This document shows positions 49,175-57,973 of a stretch of 64,000 bases of DNA, piece by piece. Within the stretch, counting starts at the first letter, position 1, and every line of letters starts with the position of its first letter. Origin of the DNA: Methanobrevibacter thaueri (GTDB lineage Archaea; Methanobacteriota; Methanobacteria; Methanobacteriales; Methanobacteriaceae); the NCBI RefSeq assembly GCF_003111625.1, contig NZ_MZGS01000020.1:124001-188000 (forward strand). Reading direction: 5' to 3'. A model generated the notes under the pieces. That model did no database searches. It had not been told where the DNA came from and saw nothing but the letters and a program-made list of their open reading frames with translations. The translations under genes were made by a program, and so were the position numbers.

Positions 49175-50575
49175 ATGGCAATTAATAAATCAGGAGGATT
49201 TTTTATTTCTAAAACCGATTCCGACACTGAAAGATTTGGAGAGGGGAAACCCCCCGAGGGAGGAATTGATAATAGCCCGCTGTGGAAAGTGTATAAGTTA
49301 CACTTTATCGCATTCATCATACTTCTCATTTCAATCTTCATCGGAGTTAGGGAGATTAAAATAACAGACAACGTCAGTTTCCTACTGCTGCCCATAACAT
49401 ATTCCATAGTTTTGGGAATGATCATCTATCTGTCAAAACATTTTAAATGGGTCGGTGACGAAGAGGCTAAAATTGCTGAAGGAATCATGGCCATACTTCT
49501 TGGCGTGATAATATCCAAACTGGCCATTTCAAGTGGAGAGTCCATCTATATGATTTTTAATGTAGGTCCTGCCCTGATTTTGCAGTTATTTGGAGACACC
49601 TTTACTATTATTGCATTGCCTATTGCTCTACTTTTAGGTTTTAGAAGAGAGGCCATCGGAATGACAAGTTCAATTTGTCGTGACCCCAATGTAGCAATTA
49701 TTATTGACAAATATGGGGTTAAATCAGCAGAGGCACGTGGAGTTTTATTTATTTATATCCTGGGACCCATCATCGGCACTTTATATATGAGTTTCCTTGC
49801 AAGCCTGTGCATCTCACTCCTTCCAATGCATCCATATGCATATGCAATGGCATCAGGCGTGGGAAGTGCAAGCATGAACGCCGCAGGATTAGTTCCATTA
49901 GTGAATTTATACCCTGCCATGGCCACTCAGCTAGAAGCCTTTGCAGGATGCAGCAATGTTCTTTCAAGCGCTTTTGGCATCTACATGTTCATATTTCTTG
50001 CATTGCCCATTACAGAAAAGTTATATTCATGGTTATCACCGGTTTTATGCAAAAGTCATGCCATTGAGTTTAATGACGGCACCATCCAGGATGAAGACGA
50101 TGCGGTTAACCCATTTGGATTGAAAATGGACAACATTCGTAAAATTGTGGCAGTGTTTTTAGTATTTTCAGTAATTGTCGCTATCGGAAATGTTTTTAGC
50201 GTTCATGCCCCATTTGCTGATTCATTAATTGGAATGCTTATTATTGTGGCCATTACATTCATAGGCCTGTGCATTGGAGAGGTCATTCCATTCCATATAC
50301 CGTCAATCATCATAATATGTTTAATTGGAATGTTTTTTGCAATTCCTGGAGTTCCAACCGCTGATTTTGTGACTCATTACGCTTCTCAAGTTGATTTAAC
50401 TACAATCTGTGCAGCATTTTTAGCTTATGTCGGTATAGCATTGGGTAAAGACTGGGAAAAGTTCAAAAAGATTGGTTGGAGAGGAATTCTTATTACTTTA
50501 ATTGTGATTACTGGAACCTACCTTGGTTCTGCAATAATCGCACATCTAATCTTGCTATTATCAGGATCAATCTAA
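49175..50575 (+). CDS. multi-pass membrane protein, DUF3100-like
   Basis: This 466-residue protein has a soluble N-terminal segment (about 1-42) and about 12 hydrophobic segments. The stretch GVGSASMNAAGLVPLVNLYP (about residues 228-247) and the overall build recall the DUF3100 family, whose transport substrate is unknown; my recognition is from memory and moderate. The ATG at 49175 lacks a clear ribosome-binding site. It may be a transporter. No neighbour suggests a substrate. Confidence 0.65.
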   Translation: MAINKSGGFFISKTDSDTERFGEGKPPEGGIDNSPLWKVYKLHFIAFIILLISIFIGVREIKITDNVSFLLLPITYSIVLGMIIYLSKHFKWVGDEEAKIAEGIMAILLGVIISKLAISSGESIYMIFNVGPALILQLFGDTFTIIALPIALLLGFRREAIGMTSSICRDPNVAIIIDKYGVKSAEARGVLFIYILGPIIGTLYMSFLASLCISLLPMHPYAYAMASGVGSASMNAAGLVPLVNLYPAMATQLEAFAGCSNVLSSAFGIYMFIFLALPITEKLYSWLSPVLCKSHAIEFNDGTIQDEDDAVNPFGLKMDNIRKIVAVFLVFSVIVAIGNVFSVHAPFADSLIGMLIIVAITFIGLCIGEVIPFHIPSIIIICLIGMFFAIPGVPTADFVTHYASQVDLTTICAAFLAYVGIALGKDWEKFKKIGWRGILITLIVITGTYLGSAIIAHLILLLSGSI

Positions 50576-50613
50576 TTGATTCATTCTACTTTTAATATTA
50601 AAAAAAATGAATT

Positions 50614-51471
50614 TTATGAGTTTTGAGGGATTTCGCCGAACCAGTCGGTTTTCTTGCCAACATAATACATTGCGACAAATAGAATTATTTGAAGAAGCAA
50701 ACTTATTGCAACACTAGACAATTGCGGAGATGAAGTTGAAGTTACAAGCCCTAACATAATGAATAGACCGACACTGAAATTATTCGCTGTATGCAAGGCG
50801 CAGCCCACTTCCAAACCATTTGTTTTCCAAGTGAAAAATCCCCACATAAGACCATTAACCAGGATTTCAAAGAATCCCAAACTGTTGTATCCATGGACAA
50901 ATGCAAATATTATGGCCTGAATAACTATCGCCAAAACAGGTATCTTAAACCATGACCCTAATGTCTGCATAAGAAGTCCGCGAAACATGAATTCCTCTGC
51001 AATGGACTGAAGCGGTACAGTAATGAAAATTACAATCAGGAACAGTATTGAAAATTGATACGTGCCTTTTGCTCCATTTACGGTAATTTCTATGAATTGA
51101 AAGATAATGTATAGTATTAGTGGAATTATCAATGCCTTAAAATAGAGTTTGAAATTCCATCCTCCCCGTGAAGAGGAATAAGATGAAAATGGTCTATCTT
51201 TAACGATTTTTGATGCAACATATAATGCCGGAACAAACATGAAAATAATCAAATCCGTTATGATTATTGGCAATGCGGAGTTTAATCCGGCACCACTAAG
51301 TGATCTTATTGCATCCAAGCCAAACACTGAAGCGATGCCTAACATTACAACTCCTTCAATAATGACCATCATTATGGTGACCATTATAAAAACAATGATT
51401 GGCTTGTACCATGCATAGTTTTCAAAAGTTCTTGGAAATGTAACATAATCAGGAATTTTATCATTTGACAT
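50614..51471 (-). CDS. CPBP-family intramembrane protease
   Basis: This 285-residue membrane protein belongs to the CPBP (Abi/CAAX) glutamic protease family. The EExxxR motif is in AEEFMFRGLL (about residues 161-170), followed by FAFVHG and a later HTANN motif, which give the Glu/Arg/His set. Members process prenylated proteins or protect against self-made bacteriocins; in methanogens the role is unknown. It lies in the accessory part of the window and is monocistronic. Confidence 0.88.
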   Translation of the reverse strand: MSNDKIPDYVTFPRTFENYAWYKPIIVFIMVTIMMVIIEGVVMLGIASVFGLDAIRSLSGAGLNSALPIIITDLIIFMFVPALYVASKIVKDRPFSSYSSSRGGWNFKLYFKALIIPLILYIIFQFIEITVNGAKGTYQFSILFLIVIFITVPLQSIAEEFMFRGLLMQTLGSWFKIPVLAIVIQAIIFAFVHGYNSLGFFEILVNGLMWGFFTWKTNGLEVGCALHTANNFSVGLFIMLGLVTSTSSPQLSSVAISLLLQIILFVAMYYVGKKTDWFGEIPQNS

Positions 51472-51590
51472 ACTATCAATTACTATTTATTTTTCTCAAC
51501 CGAACAGATTAAATTTTCTATCCTCAAAAATATTAGAATGACCAACGATGCTAAAAACACCGGTGCAAACCCTAAAAAATCACTGTTAAT

Positions 51591-51642
51591 ACATTAAAAA
51601 TCATATTGTCTGCATACCCTACAAAATACAATATACTTTTAG
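51591..51642 (+). repeat. diverged copy of the dispersed ~50-bp repeat
   Basis: The sequence ATTAAAAATC followed by GTCTGCATACCCTACAAAAT and a TATACTTTTAG end aligns along its whole length with the copy at 54500. It lies just beyond the 3' end of the DUF447 gene. Confidence 0.55.
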
Positions 51643-51657
51643 CTCCACACAGAGGTC

Positions 51658-52299
51658 CTATTCAACATCAAAACCCTTTTTTATCATGCTGTTTTTAAGA
51701 ATTTCCATTGCTTTTATCGTATCAGGCCCTGAAACCCTCTTAATCATGCGATTGTTTTCATTAAACCTTCCGATAAAATAATCCTGCTGTTCCTTACTTA
51801 CCAAGTCCAGTCGAGTATAGTTTGTAAGGCATTCCAGAAGAGCGAATACACCTCGGTTTAAAGCCTTTGCACACGGATGATTTTTGACAATTTCTACAAC
51901 ATCACTGCTTATGATATAAGCTTCCCCATTTGATGTCACATGGTCTTTAATCGGGTCCATCTTTCTAATGTCTGTAACATCACAAATGACATATGCTTCT
52001 GCATTTTTCAATATTGCAATGTCATCATCATCCGTAAACTCTTCAATATCCAGGTTTCCGATGGTTGAATTTACAAAATATATAGGATCAAAAGTGATAT
52101 TTACAACATATCTGCGTGTTTCCATAATGTTTTTCAGGGTTTGGGTGCCGACAAACAATCTGCATCCAAGTTTGTCTTTGCCTTTGCATACAATTCCTAT
52201 TGGCGCTGCATTTTTTACACCGTCCTTGCTCATGGTAGTGTAAATCCCTTCATATTTCTGTCCTTCTTCAATTCCGATATCTGTCAAATCAATACCCAT
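51658..52299 (-). CDS. DUF447-family flavin-binding-like protein
   Basis: DUF447 proteins are archaeal split-barrel proteins thought to bind FMN; their reaction is unknown. The sequence contains the typical YEGIYTTMSKDGVKNAAPIG start of the barrel and the VVNITFDPIYFVNST segment. The frame is open upstream to 52344, but AAGGATGAT directly precedes the ATG at 52299 (MGIDLTDIG), giving 213 residues. A diverged copy of the dispersed repeat lies just after its stop codon. Confidence 0.8.
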   Translation of the reverse strand: MGIDLTDIGIEEGQKYEGIYTTMSKDGVKNAAPIGIVCKGKDKLGCRLFVGTQTLKNIMETRRYVVNITFDPIYFVNSTIGNLDIEEFTDDDDIAILKNAEAYVICDVTDIRKMDPIKDHVTSNGEAYIISSDVVEIVKNHPCAKALNRGVFALLECLTNYTRLDLVSKEQQDYFIGRFNENNRMIKRVSGPDTIKAMEILKNSMIKKGFDVE

Positions 52300-52605
52300 T
52301 TTATCATCCTTATTAATTACATCTTCAATATAATGTCTATTCATTAATCTAATTAAAAATTATTGTCAAACATTATATTCCCTCAATTATTATAAGACTT
52401 TTTCAAAAAATACAATATGGCATTCAGCATGAACTTTTATTTATTTTAGACATAATTTATCAGGTTGAAACCAAAAGAACAAAAAGACATTTTCCAAAAC
52501 AAAAATATATATTAAAAACCTCGAATAAAAATAGTTAAAGATAGTGAATGAACTCTATTAATTTAAAACTAAAGTAGATATATATTCATCTTAAAGAGTG
52601 GAATA

Positions 52606-54501
52606 ATGAAAAATAAATTAATTAAAACAATAATTCCATTTATTTCAATGATAACAATAAACTTGGGAAATTTTTTTATTATAAATAATCATCAAATTTA
52701 TGGAAACGGATTGAATCCCCATATCGGATTATTATTTGTTTCAGGATTATTGTTAGGACCATATGGCTCAATCGGAGCAGTTTTAGGATACACCGTGAGT
52801 GATTATATTAAAGGATATCCAATTGAAACTCTTTTATTCAGATTAATTATAGGTTTTGCAGTCTCATATCTGTCATATAAATTATGGTATACAAAATTCA
52901 ATGATGATGATATTTATCCTCCACGATTAGTAAACAGCGGGAATTTAACTAAATTTTTAGGAATAATATTAATCACCGGATTAATCTATTCCGTTTCTAT
53001 GGACGGACTATTGAACGTGATAAATCCACCTATAATACATATGATTGATTATATCGATATAAAATATTTCCTTAATTATATTAATTTTTCAGTAATATTA
53101 GGAATAATCGGTATTTGGATTGCTAGAAAATTAAATTATTTCCACATTCCGAAAATAAGTTCAAAACCTCCCCATAATCTATTTTATAAGTGCATTCTTA
53201 TAATAATGATTATTTTAACAATAATCTTTTCTGTAGACGGATATATATTTAAAGGACAAAAAATTTATACAATATCCGCATTCATTTTATTACTTGCTAT
53301 TGTATACATTTATTTAACAAAGCCCATAACATCCAAATTTGTTGTTCCAGATAAAACCACACATGAAAAAATAATGGACGTCTTTCTTTTAATTACTTTA
53401 ATAATTATCATGGGAGATATCGTTTATATCAATTTTACAATAGACATTTTGAAATTTGGCATAGTACAAGACCAAACAGTATGGGAACTGCTGCTGAGTG
53501 CTGACATGATTCTATTAATCTTTTTCATACCGTCAGGTATTGTTTTAAATTATATTGAAAAAAAATTAATCAAACCTATACTTTCATTTTCAAAAATAGA
53601 CGGTTTCATCCATGAAGGAGAAAAAATTAAAACTGAAGGATTGCTTGATGTGTATTCTCCATATATTAGTGAAGAAACCGAAATCGGAAAATTAGCACGC
53701 AGTTATACTGATCTCATCAACTATAATAACCATTATATTGAAAATATAAATAAAATTGAAAGTGAACGAGAGAGAATAAAAACAGAACTTGATATTTCCA
53801 AGAGAATCCAACAATCAAATCTGCCAACCGAACCCCTAAAAAACGAATATTATCATGCATATGGATTTTCAGAACCTGCAAAAGAAGTTGGTGGAGACTT
53901 TTATGATTACTTTGAAATAGATGATGAAAATATAGCTATTGTAATTGGTGATGCCTCAGGAAAAGGTGTGCCTGCAGCATTACTCGCAACAACCACTCAA
54001 ACAATAATCAGAGACCAATTGCATAATAAAAAAGACCCCTCTAAGGTATTATACTTTGCTAATAATCATTTATGTCGAAATAACAGTGAAACAATGTTTA
54101 TAACATTATGGTTGGGAATTTACAATAAAAAGACTAATATCCTAAATTTTTCCAATGCCGGACATAATCCTCCAATAATTGAGGAAAACAATAATTTTAA
54201 ACTATTGGATATTGATAGCGGTATTGCATTAGGCATTTTGGAAGAATATAATTTTATAACTGAGGAAATAGAGCTTCCAAGCAAAATAATTGTATATACT
54301 GATGGAATTACAGATGCAATAAATAAAAACGAAACAACGTATGGCGAAGAAAGATTAATTAACTGTTTAAATAATAATTCTAACGAAGATATAATCAATA
54401 GCATATTAAATGATGTTAATAATTTTGTCGAAGATAACGAACAATTTGATGACATGACAATATTAATATTAGAAAACAATTATATCCAACAATCTCAATA
54501 A
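52606..54501 (+). CDS. membrane-anchored SpoIIE/RsbU-type PP2C phosphatase
   Basis: The N-terminal ~335 residues contain about nine or ten transmembrane helices, beginning with HIGLLFVSGLLLGPYGSIGA, and look like a membrane sensor. A helical linker (about 340-400) precedes a SpoIIE/RsbU serine/threonine phosphatase domain with KEVGGDFYDYFEID (about 427), IGDASGKGVPAALLA, SNAGHNPP (about 520) and a YTDGITDA motif (about 566). The metal-binding Asp residues are present. In bacteria such enzymes control anti-sigma-factor antagonists; archaea lack that sigma system, so the target is unknown. No STAS or anti-sigma partner is adjacent. Confidence 0.88.
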   Translation: MKNKLIKTIIPFISMITINLGNFFIINNHQIYGNGLNPHIGLLFVSGLLLGPYGSIGAVLGYTVSDYIKGYPIETLLFRLIIGFAVSYLSYKLWYTKFNDDDIYPPRLVNSGNLTKFLGIILITGLIYSVSMDGLLNVINPPIIHMIDYIDIKYFLNYINFSVILGIIGIWIARKLNYFHIPKISSKPPHNLFYKCILIIMIILTIIFSVDGYIFKGQKIYTISAFILLLAIVYIYLTKPITSKFVVPDKTTHEKIMDVFLLITLIIIMGDIVYINFTIDILKFGIVQDQTVWELLLSADMILLIFFIPSGIVLNYIEKKLIKPILSFSKIDGFIHEGEKIKTEGLLDVYSPYISEETEIGKLARSYTDLINYNNHYIENINKIESERERIKTELDISKRIQQSNLPTEPLKNEYYHAYGFSEPAKEVGGDFYDYFEIDDENIAIVIGDASGKGVPAALLATTTQTIIRDQLHNKKDPSKVLYFANNHLCRNNSETMFITLWLGIYNKKTNILNFSNAGHNPPIIEENNNFKLLDIDSGIALGILEEYNFITEEIELPSKIIVYTDGITDAINKNETTYGEERLINCLNNNSNEDIINSILNDVNNFVEDNEQFDDMTILILENNYIQQSQ

Positions 54502-54554
54502 ATCATTTAAAAATCTTGTTGCCCGTATACTATACAAAATATAATGTACTTTAG
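54500..54554 (+). repeat. dispersed ~50-bp repeat, copy after the phosphatase gene
   Basis: It begins right at the SpoIIE gene stop and holds TCATTTAAAAATC followed by the core TTGCCCGTATACTATACAAA. It is almost identical over 44 bases to the copy at 58987 and shares the core with 63376. Confidence 0.75.
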
Positions 54555-54773
54555 ATATTAAATTATAATATTTAATATCGGCCCATATAAATCTTATCAA
54601 TAATATTTTGGTGTCTTTAAAGTGGAAATAATAATGCTTTTTTGAACTATGTGTAGAAAAGGAAGCTATAAAACACATATTAAAGCTAATTGTCATTTAA
54701 ATTGTCAGTTTATCAAATTAGAAAATTTCGGATGAAATCCAACTAGGCTTCCAATTCGACATCATAGATTGTT

Positions 54774-54845
54774 TTACATTAACAAGTTAATGGCCAACAA
54801 TACATAGTAACTTGCCAGGAACAAATAAGAGATAGCAAGCACCAT
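54774..54845 (-). CDS. possible 23-residue hydrophobic peptide
   Basis: A tiny ATG frame encodes a very hydrophobic 23-residue peptide (MVLAISYLFLASYY, then VLLAINLLM) that could span the membrane once. GGTGGTTGAAAAT directly precedes the ATG. The same leader, GGTGGTTGATAAT, precedes the SAP-domain gene at 62737, next to the second copy of the duplicated element. A hairpin CTCCAA/TTGGAG (54871-54888) lies just upstream. The size and character recall type I toxin peptides or small membrane proteins, but it may be chance or the remnant of a lost gene. Confidence 0.3.
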   Translation of the reverse strand: MVLAISYLFLASYYVLLAINLLM

Positions 54846-54920
54846 ATTTTCAACCACCAAAATATCAATTCTCCAAATTTGATTGGAGTGTTTTTAATTG
54901 AATGCTCTTTCCAATTCATT

Positions 54921-55218
54921 AAAACACCAGTAGATATGATTATTATATTAGTGTTTTAGAATTAGACATTTTCTCTTAAAACTATTTATAATTTCTTATT
55001 TTTAAAAATAAAGATTGATTTAAGAATATAAAATTGTTTTTATGATGAAATATTGCTTTAATATAGAAATGAGTAATAAATGAAACTTTTATATACTTTG
55101 AGGTTCATAATATTGTATAACATCTTAGGATGTTTGGCCGGCACAGTATCGACCATTAGATATGCATATTGAATGAGGATGTGTCAAAATTTGTTTAACA
55201 AATTTATCCTTATTCAAT
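54921..55218 (+). repeat. duplicated ~295-bp intergenic element, copy 1
   Basis: This segment aligns over its whole length with 62755-63048, in the same orientation. Both begin AAAACACCA, share an AT-rich 160-base upstream part, a BRE/TATA box (TTTTATATA at 55087-55095 with GAAAC before it), the block AGGATGTTTGGCCGG and a long stem-loop. No terminal inverted repeats or transposase are seen. Confidence 0.85.
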
Positions 55219-55222
55219 CTTA
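55117..55222 (+). ncRNA. candidate structured small RNA, copy 1
   Basis: The expected start is about 25 bases after the TATA box at 55087-55095. The ~105-nt transcript would hold a small CATC/GATG hairpin (55121-55132), a conserved GGCCGGCACAGTA segment, and a long 3' stem-loop: TTGAATGAGGAT (55169-55180) pairs with ATCCTTATTCAA (55206-55217), and AAATTTGTT with AACAAATTT, separated by a six-base one-sided bulge (GTGTCA). No reading frame explains it. Compared with copy 2 the lower stem changes only in ways that keep pairing. Ends are estimates. Confidence 0.55.
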
Positions 55223-55297
55223 AAAAAAAATCTATTTTTACCCAATTTATTAAATAAAGAAGACTAAAACTCCAATAGATTAGATGAAATGAATCAA

Positions 55298-55909
55298 CTA
55301 CTCTCTCTTAACAATCGCATCATTCGGACAATTTTCGTAACATAATCCGCAATGCAAACAATGTTCCTGTGGAATTTCAAACTTATCTTCAACAAAAACT
55401 GGAATCTGCTGCGGACAACTTGCCTGACAAGTACCGCAAGCAATACAATCATCAGTTATCTCAAATCCCTTAACTGTTATTTCAGCATCACCGAATTTGA
55501 AGGATTGTCTGAAAATCGGCTTTTGTGTCAAATCAAAGAATTCCATCTCATAATCCTCAATGCAAAAAGGCTCAAGAATATATCTTGCATTTCCTGGATA
55601 AACGTTATTCATGAATGGATTGTTTTCAAATATCAAATCTATCCAATATTTTTGATCGTCTAATTTATGGGCCTCACCGCTAATTCTGATGGATTTATTG
55701 TCCTTCAAGCTTAGATAACTGACTTTGGGATGATTCATGATTTCCGAATAGACATGCTTTCCACGACCGGTTAAAAAATATATCCTATCATCTTCAATAT
55801 GCATTATATCAATAATTCTTGACTGAGGATTGCCATTATCATCAACAGTGGACAAAACTGCATCAATCACTTCCCTCAACTGTTTAAAACATTCTTCTTT
55901 AGTAACCAT
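55298..55909 (-). CDS. FMN split-barrel protein fused to a 2[4Fe-4S] ferredoxin
   Basis: The N-terminal ~130 residues resemble the pyridoxamine-phosphate-oxidase-like flavin split barrel (GNPQSRIIDIMHIEDDRIYF). The C-terminal ~60 residues hold two [4Fe-4S] motifs, CIACGTCQASCP and CLHCGLCYENCP. The fusion suggests electron transfer between a flavin and iron-sulfur clusters. It is the last gene of the RiPP operon, five bases after the oxidoreductase gene, so it could be the electron donor that reduces the radical SAM enzyme's cluster; that is inference. Related fusions occur outside RiPP operons in anaerobes. Confidence 0.85.
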   Translation of the reverse strand: MVTKEECFKQLREVIDAVLSTVDDNGNPQSRIIDIMHIEDDRIYFLTGRGKHVYSEIMNHPKVSYLSLKDNKSIRISGEAHKLDDQKYWIDLIFENNPFMNNVYPGNARYILEPFCIEDYEMEFFDLTQKPIFRQSFKFGDAEITVKGFEITDDCIACGTCQASCPQQIPVFVEDKFEIPQEHCLHCGLCYENCPNDAIVKRE

Positions 55910-55914
55910 ATAAA

Positions 55915-56883
55915 CTACTCCAATTTAAATATAATCTTTCCCTGAGCCATGTTTGACTCCATCAAAGCATGTGCCTTTCCAATATCTTCCAAATTATAGA
56001 ATACCCTTGAAATTTCAGGTTTAATGTTATTTTCAACAATGAAATCAAATAGACTGTCCATTATCTCCTGTGTCGGATAATTGCTGAAAAAAGAAGTGAG
56101 GTAACAGCCATTTGGAATAATCTTGATTGGATCGAATTCATCCATATACTCAATACCTCCCAAAACACCTGTAACGCAGCATATTCCTCCACTGTTAAGG
56201 CATTTAATTGAATCTTCAAGAGTTTTAGGACCAATCAGTTCCAGTACTTTATCACATTTTAATCTTTCAGCCAGACAACCATCATCAGCAAAGCACTCAT
56301 CAGCACCGTTTGACTTTAATTTGTCAAATCTCTCCTCGCTTCTGGAAGTTGCAAATATTTCGCATCCCATTGGCTTTGCAAGCTGCATTGCGGAAAGTCC
56401 CAGAGCAGATGTTGCTCCTCTGATTAATAGAGTGCCCTCCTTTACAAGATTAAGTGACATTAAAGACCCATAGGCAGTGAAATAAGTTTCAGGAATTGCT
56501 ATTATTTCCTCCAATGTCAATTTGTCAAAAACCTCCTCATCAATTTTAAAGACAATTTTTTCAGGAAGCAAAGCATATTCGGCATATCCCCCATCAAAGC
56601 TTCTTCCCATTCCACCCATAAGTGCAGCTATCCTATCACCGTTTTTAAATCGGGTGTTTGATGAGTCAACTACTTCACCAACGCATTCAATACCTGGAAT
56701 TACAGGCAATTCAATATAATCCTCATCAGCTTCATAATCCCTTAAAATTACTTCAGCCCTATTAATTCCAAAGCCTAGAACCTTAACTAAAACCCAACCA
56801 TCCTTAACTTTAGGAATTTCAACTTCGCTAACTTCCAGCTCATCCGCATTACAAGTTTTCTCCAAAACAACTGCTTTCATCAT
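55915..56883 (-). CDS. MDR-type NAD(P)H oxidoreductase in the RiPP operon
   Basis: This is a medium-chain dehydrogenase/reductase of the zinc-free quinone-oxidoreductase type, 322 residues. The GroES-like part contains IPGIECVGEVV, and the Rossmann part has the cofactor motif GATSALGLSAMQLAKPMG (about residues 152-169). The catalytic zinc cysteines of alcohol dehydrogenases are absent. It overlaps the radical SAM gene by four bases (ATGA), so it is part of the same operon; the GAGGTG ribosome-binding site lies inside that gene. It could supply electrons or reduce an unsaturated residue in the peptide; neither is shown. Confidence 0.88.
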   Translation of the reverse strand: MMKAVVLEKTCNADELEVSEVEIPKVKDGWVLVKVLGFGINRAEVILRDYEADEDYIELPVIPGIECVGEVVDSSNTRFKNGDRIAALMGGMGRSFDGGYAEYALLPEKIVFKIDEEVFDKLTLEEIIAIPETYFTAYGSLMSLNLVKEGTLLIRGATSALGLSAMQLAKPMGCEIFATSRSEERFDKLKSNGADECFADDGCLAERLKCDKVLELIGPKTLEDSIKCLNSGGICCVTGVLGGIEYMDEFDPIKIIPNGCYLTSFFSNYPTQEIMDSLFDFIVENNIKPEISRVFYNLEDIGKAHALMESNMAQGKIIFKLE

Positions 56884-57908
56884 AACACCTCTTTCCAGCA
56901 TTGAGGATCTGGCGAATACATATCATGGGTTGTTCCGTAGCTTACAGCAGGACACCCTCTGCAAAATCTCAGCAATTCGCATCTGCTGCATTTTTCAAAT
57001 TTCTCAAACTGCCTGTATTCATCCATATTATCACCCATGAAAATATCATATACTGATTCATTTAAGGCATTTCCAACCTTGCTGTCCATTCTGCGACATG
57101 CAAAGATATCGCCGGACGGCAAAATTGTCAAATGACTGTTTCCACAATTGCATCCGTCATAGACAACATCATCATTCAAATTTTCCGGAATTTCATACAG
57201 TCCTTTTTCATATAAGAATAATGTCCATAGATGATCCTTTAGTGTAAAAAATGTTTTGCTGTCTTTATATTCATTGTATTTTTTCCATACCTTTTCCAAA
57301 AGGTTCCTATATTCTTCAGGAGTCATTTGTGTCGCCTTTTCAAGGCTTGTCGGACAATATCTTGCAAAACTGAATAACCCTGCATTATTTTCAACAACAA
57401 CTTCAATCAAATCAGGAATCTCATCAATGTTTGTCTTGGAAACTGTGGTCATGATGCTGGCCCTGACTCCCGCATCCTGCAGGGTTTTGATTTTATCCAA
57501 TGTAATGTCAAACGAACCGGGTTTTCTAAAATAGTCATGGGTGTCCCTTAGACCGTCCAAAGACAGTTGATATTGTCTGCAGCTTAAGCTTTTAAGTCTT
57601 TTTGCAACCTCATCAGTAATGTGGAAAGGGTTTCCCAGTATTGAATAATGAATCTCCTTTTCGTGCAACATTTCAAGCAATTGCCAAAAGTCGGGATGGA
57701 GAATCGGATCACCTCCAGTAATGCTGAAATATGGTGTCCTGTTTGTTTTCCGGCAGAATTTTAAGCAGTTATCCAAAACAATCTCCATATCCTCATACTT
57801 CATTGTTATTAATTCCTTGTCGTTTTCCTCTGAAAAGATATAGCAATGCTTGCATCGCTGGTCACAGTCATCAAGGATATGCCATTGAAATGCAAAAAAA
57901 TCGGCCAT
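56880..57908 (-). CDS. radical SAM/SPASM peptide maturase
   Basis: This 342-residue enzyme has the radical SAM motif CDQRCKHC (Cys15, 19, 22) that binds the catalytic [4Fe-4S] cluster, the GGD segment in SITGGDPILHP, and a C-terminal SPASM domain with eight cysteines (253, 255, 271, 307, 310, 316, 319, 337) for auxiliary clusters. It lies 61 bases downstream of the ACGSD-repeat precursor gene. Such enzymes form thioether or carbon-carbon crosslinks in RiPPs. The open frame continues upstream to 58037, but the ATG at 57908, with GGAG upstream, is the start; the extension would be out of frame across the precursor gene. Confidence 0.92.
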   Translation of the reverse strand: MADFFAFQWHILDDCDQRCKHCYIFSEENDKELITMKYEDMEIVLDNCLKFCRKTNRTPYFSITGGDPILHPDFWQLLEMLHEKEIHYSILGNPFHITDEVAKRLKSLSCRQYQLSLDGLRDTHDYFRKPGSFDITLDKIKTLQDAGVRASIMTTVSKTNIDEIPDLIEVVVENNAGLFSFARYCPTSLEKATQMTPEEYRNLLEKVWKKYNEYKDSKTFFTLKDHLWTLFLYEKGLYEIPENLNDDVVYDGCNCGNSHLTILPSGDIFACRRMDSKVGNALNESVYDIFMGDNMDEYRQFEKFEKCSRCELLRFCRGCPAVSYGTTHDMYSPDPQCWKEVL

Positions 57909-57952
57909 AAAAAACAACTCCAAAAAAATAGTATAATAAAAAAATAAAAGAT

Positions 57953-57973
57953 TTAAGATTAAATCAATCTTAA
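57953..57973 (-). terminator. attenuator-like hairpin between precursor and maturase genes
   Basis: TTAAGATT (57953-57960) pairs perfectly with AATCTTAA (57966-57973) around a five-base loop. It includes the precursor stop codon and, on the minus strand, is followed by CTTTTATTTTTTT. It sits inside the operon, so partial termination would give more precursor than enzyme mRNA. Confidence 0.6.

Larger units (their letters stand above)
54502..55297. other. 796-base region with repeats, RNA candidate and a tiny ORF
   Basis: No ordinary gene is supported. It holds the dispersed repeat copy (54500-54554), a possible 23-residue membrane peptide gene (54774-54845), and the first copy of the duplicated element with its RNA candidate (54921-55218). 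The rest, about 54560-54770, is AT-rich with no signal I can support. Confidence 0.6.

Noticed and set aside
54921-55218. The duplicated element as an insertion sequence or MITE.
   Set aside because: No terminal inverted repeats, target-site duplications or transposase; conserved TATA box and paired stem argue for an RNA gene.
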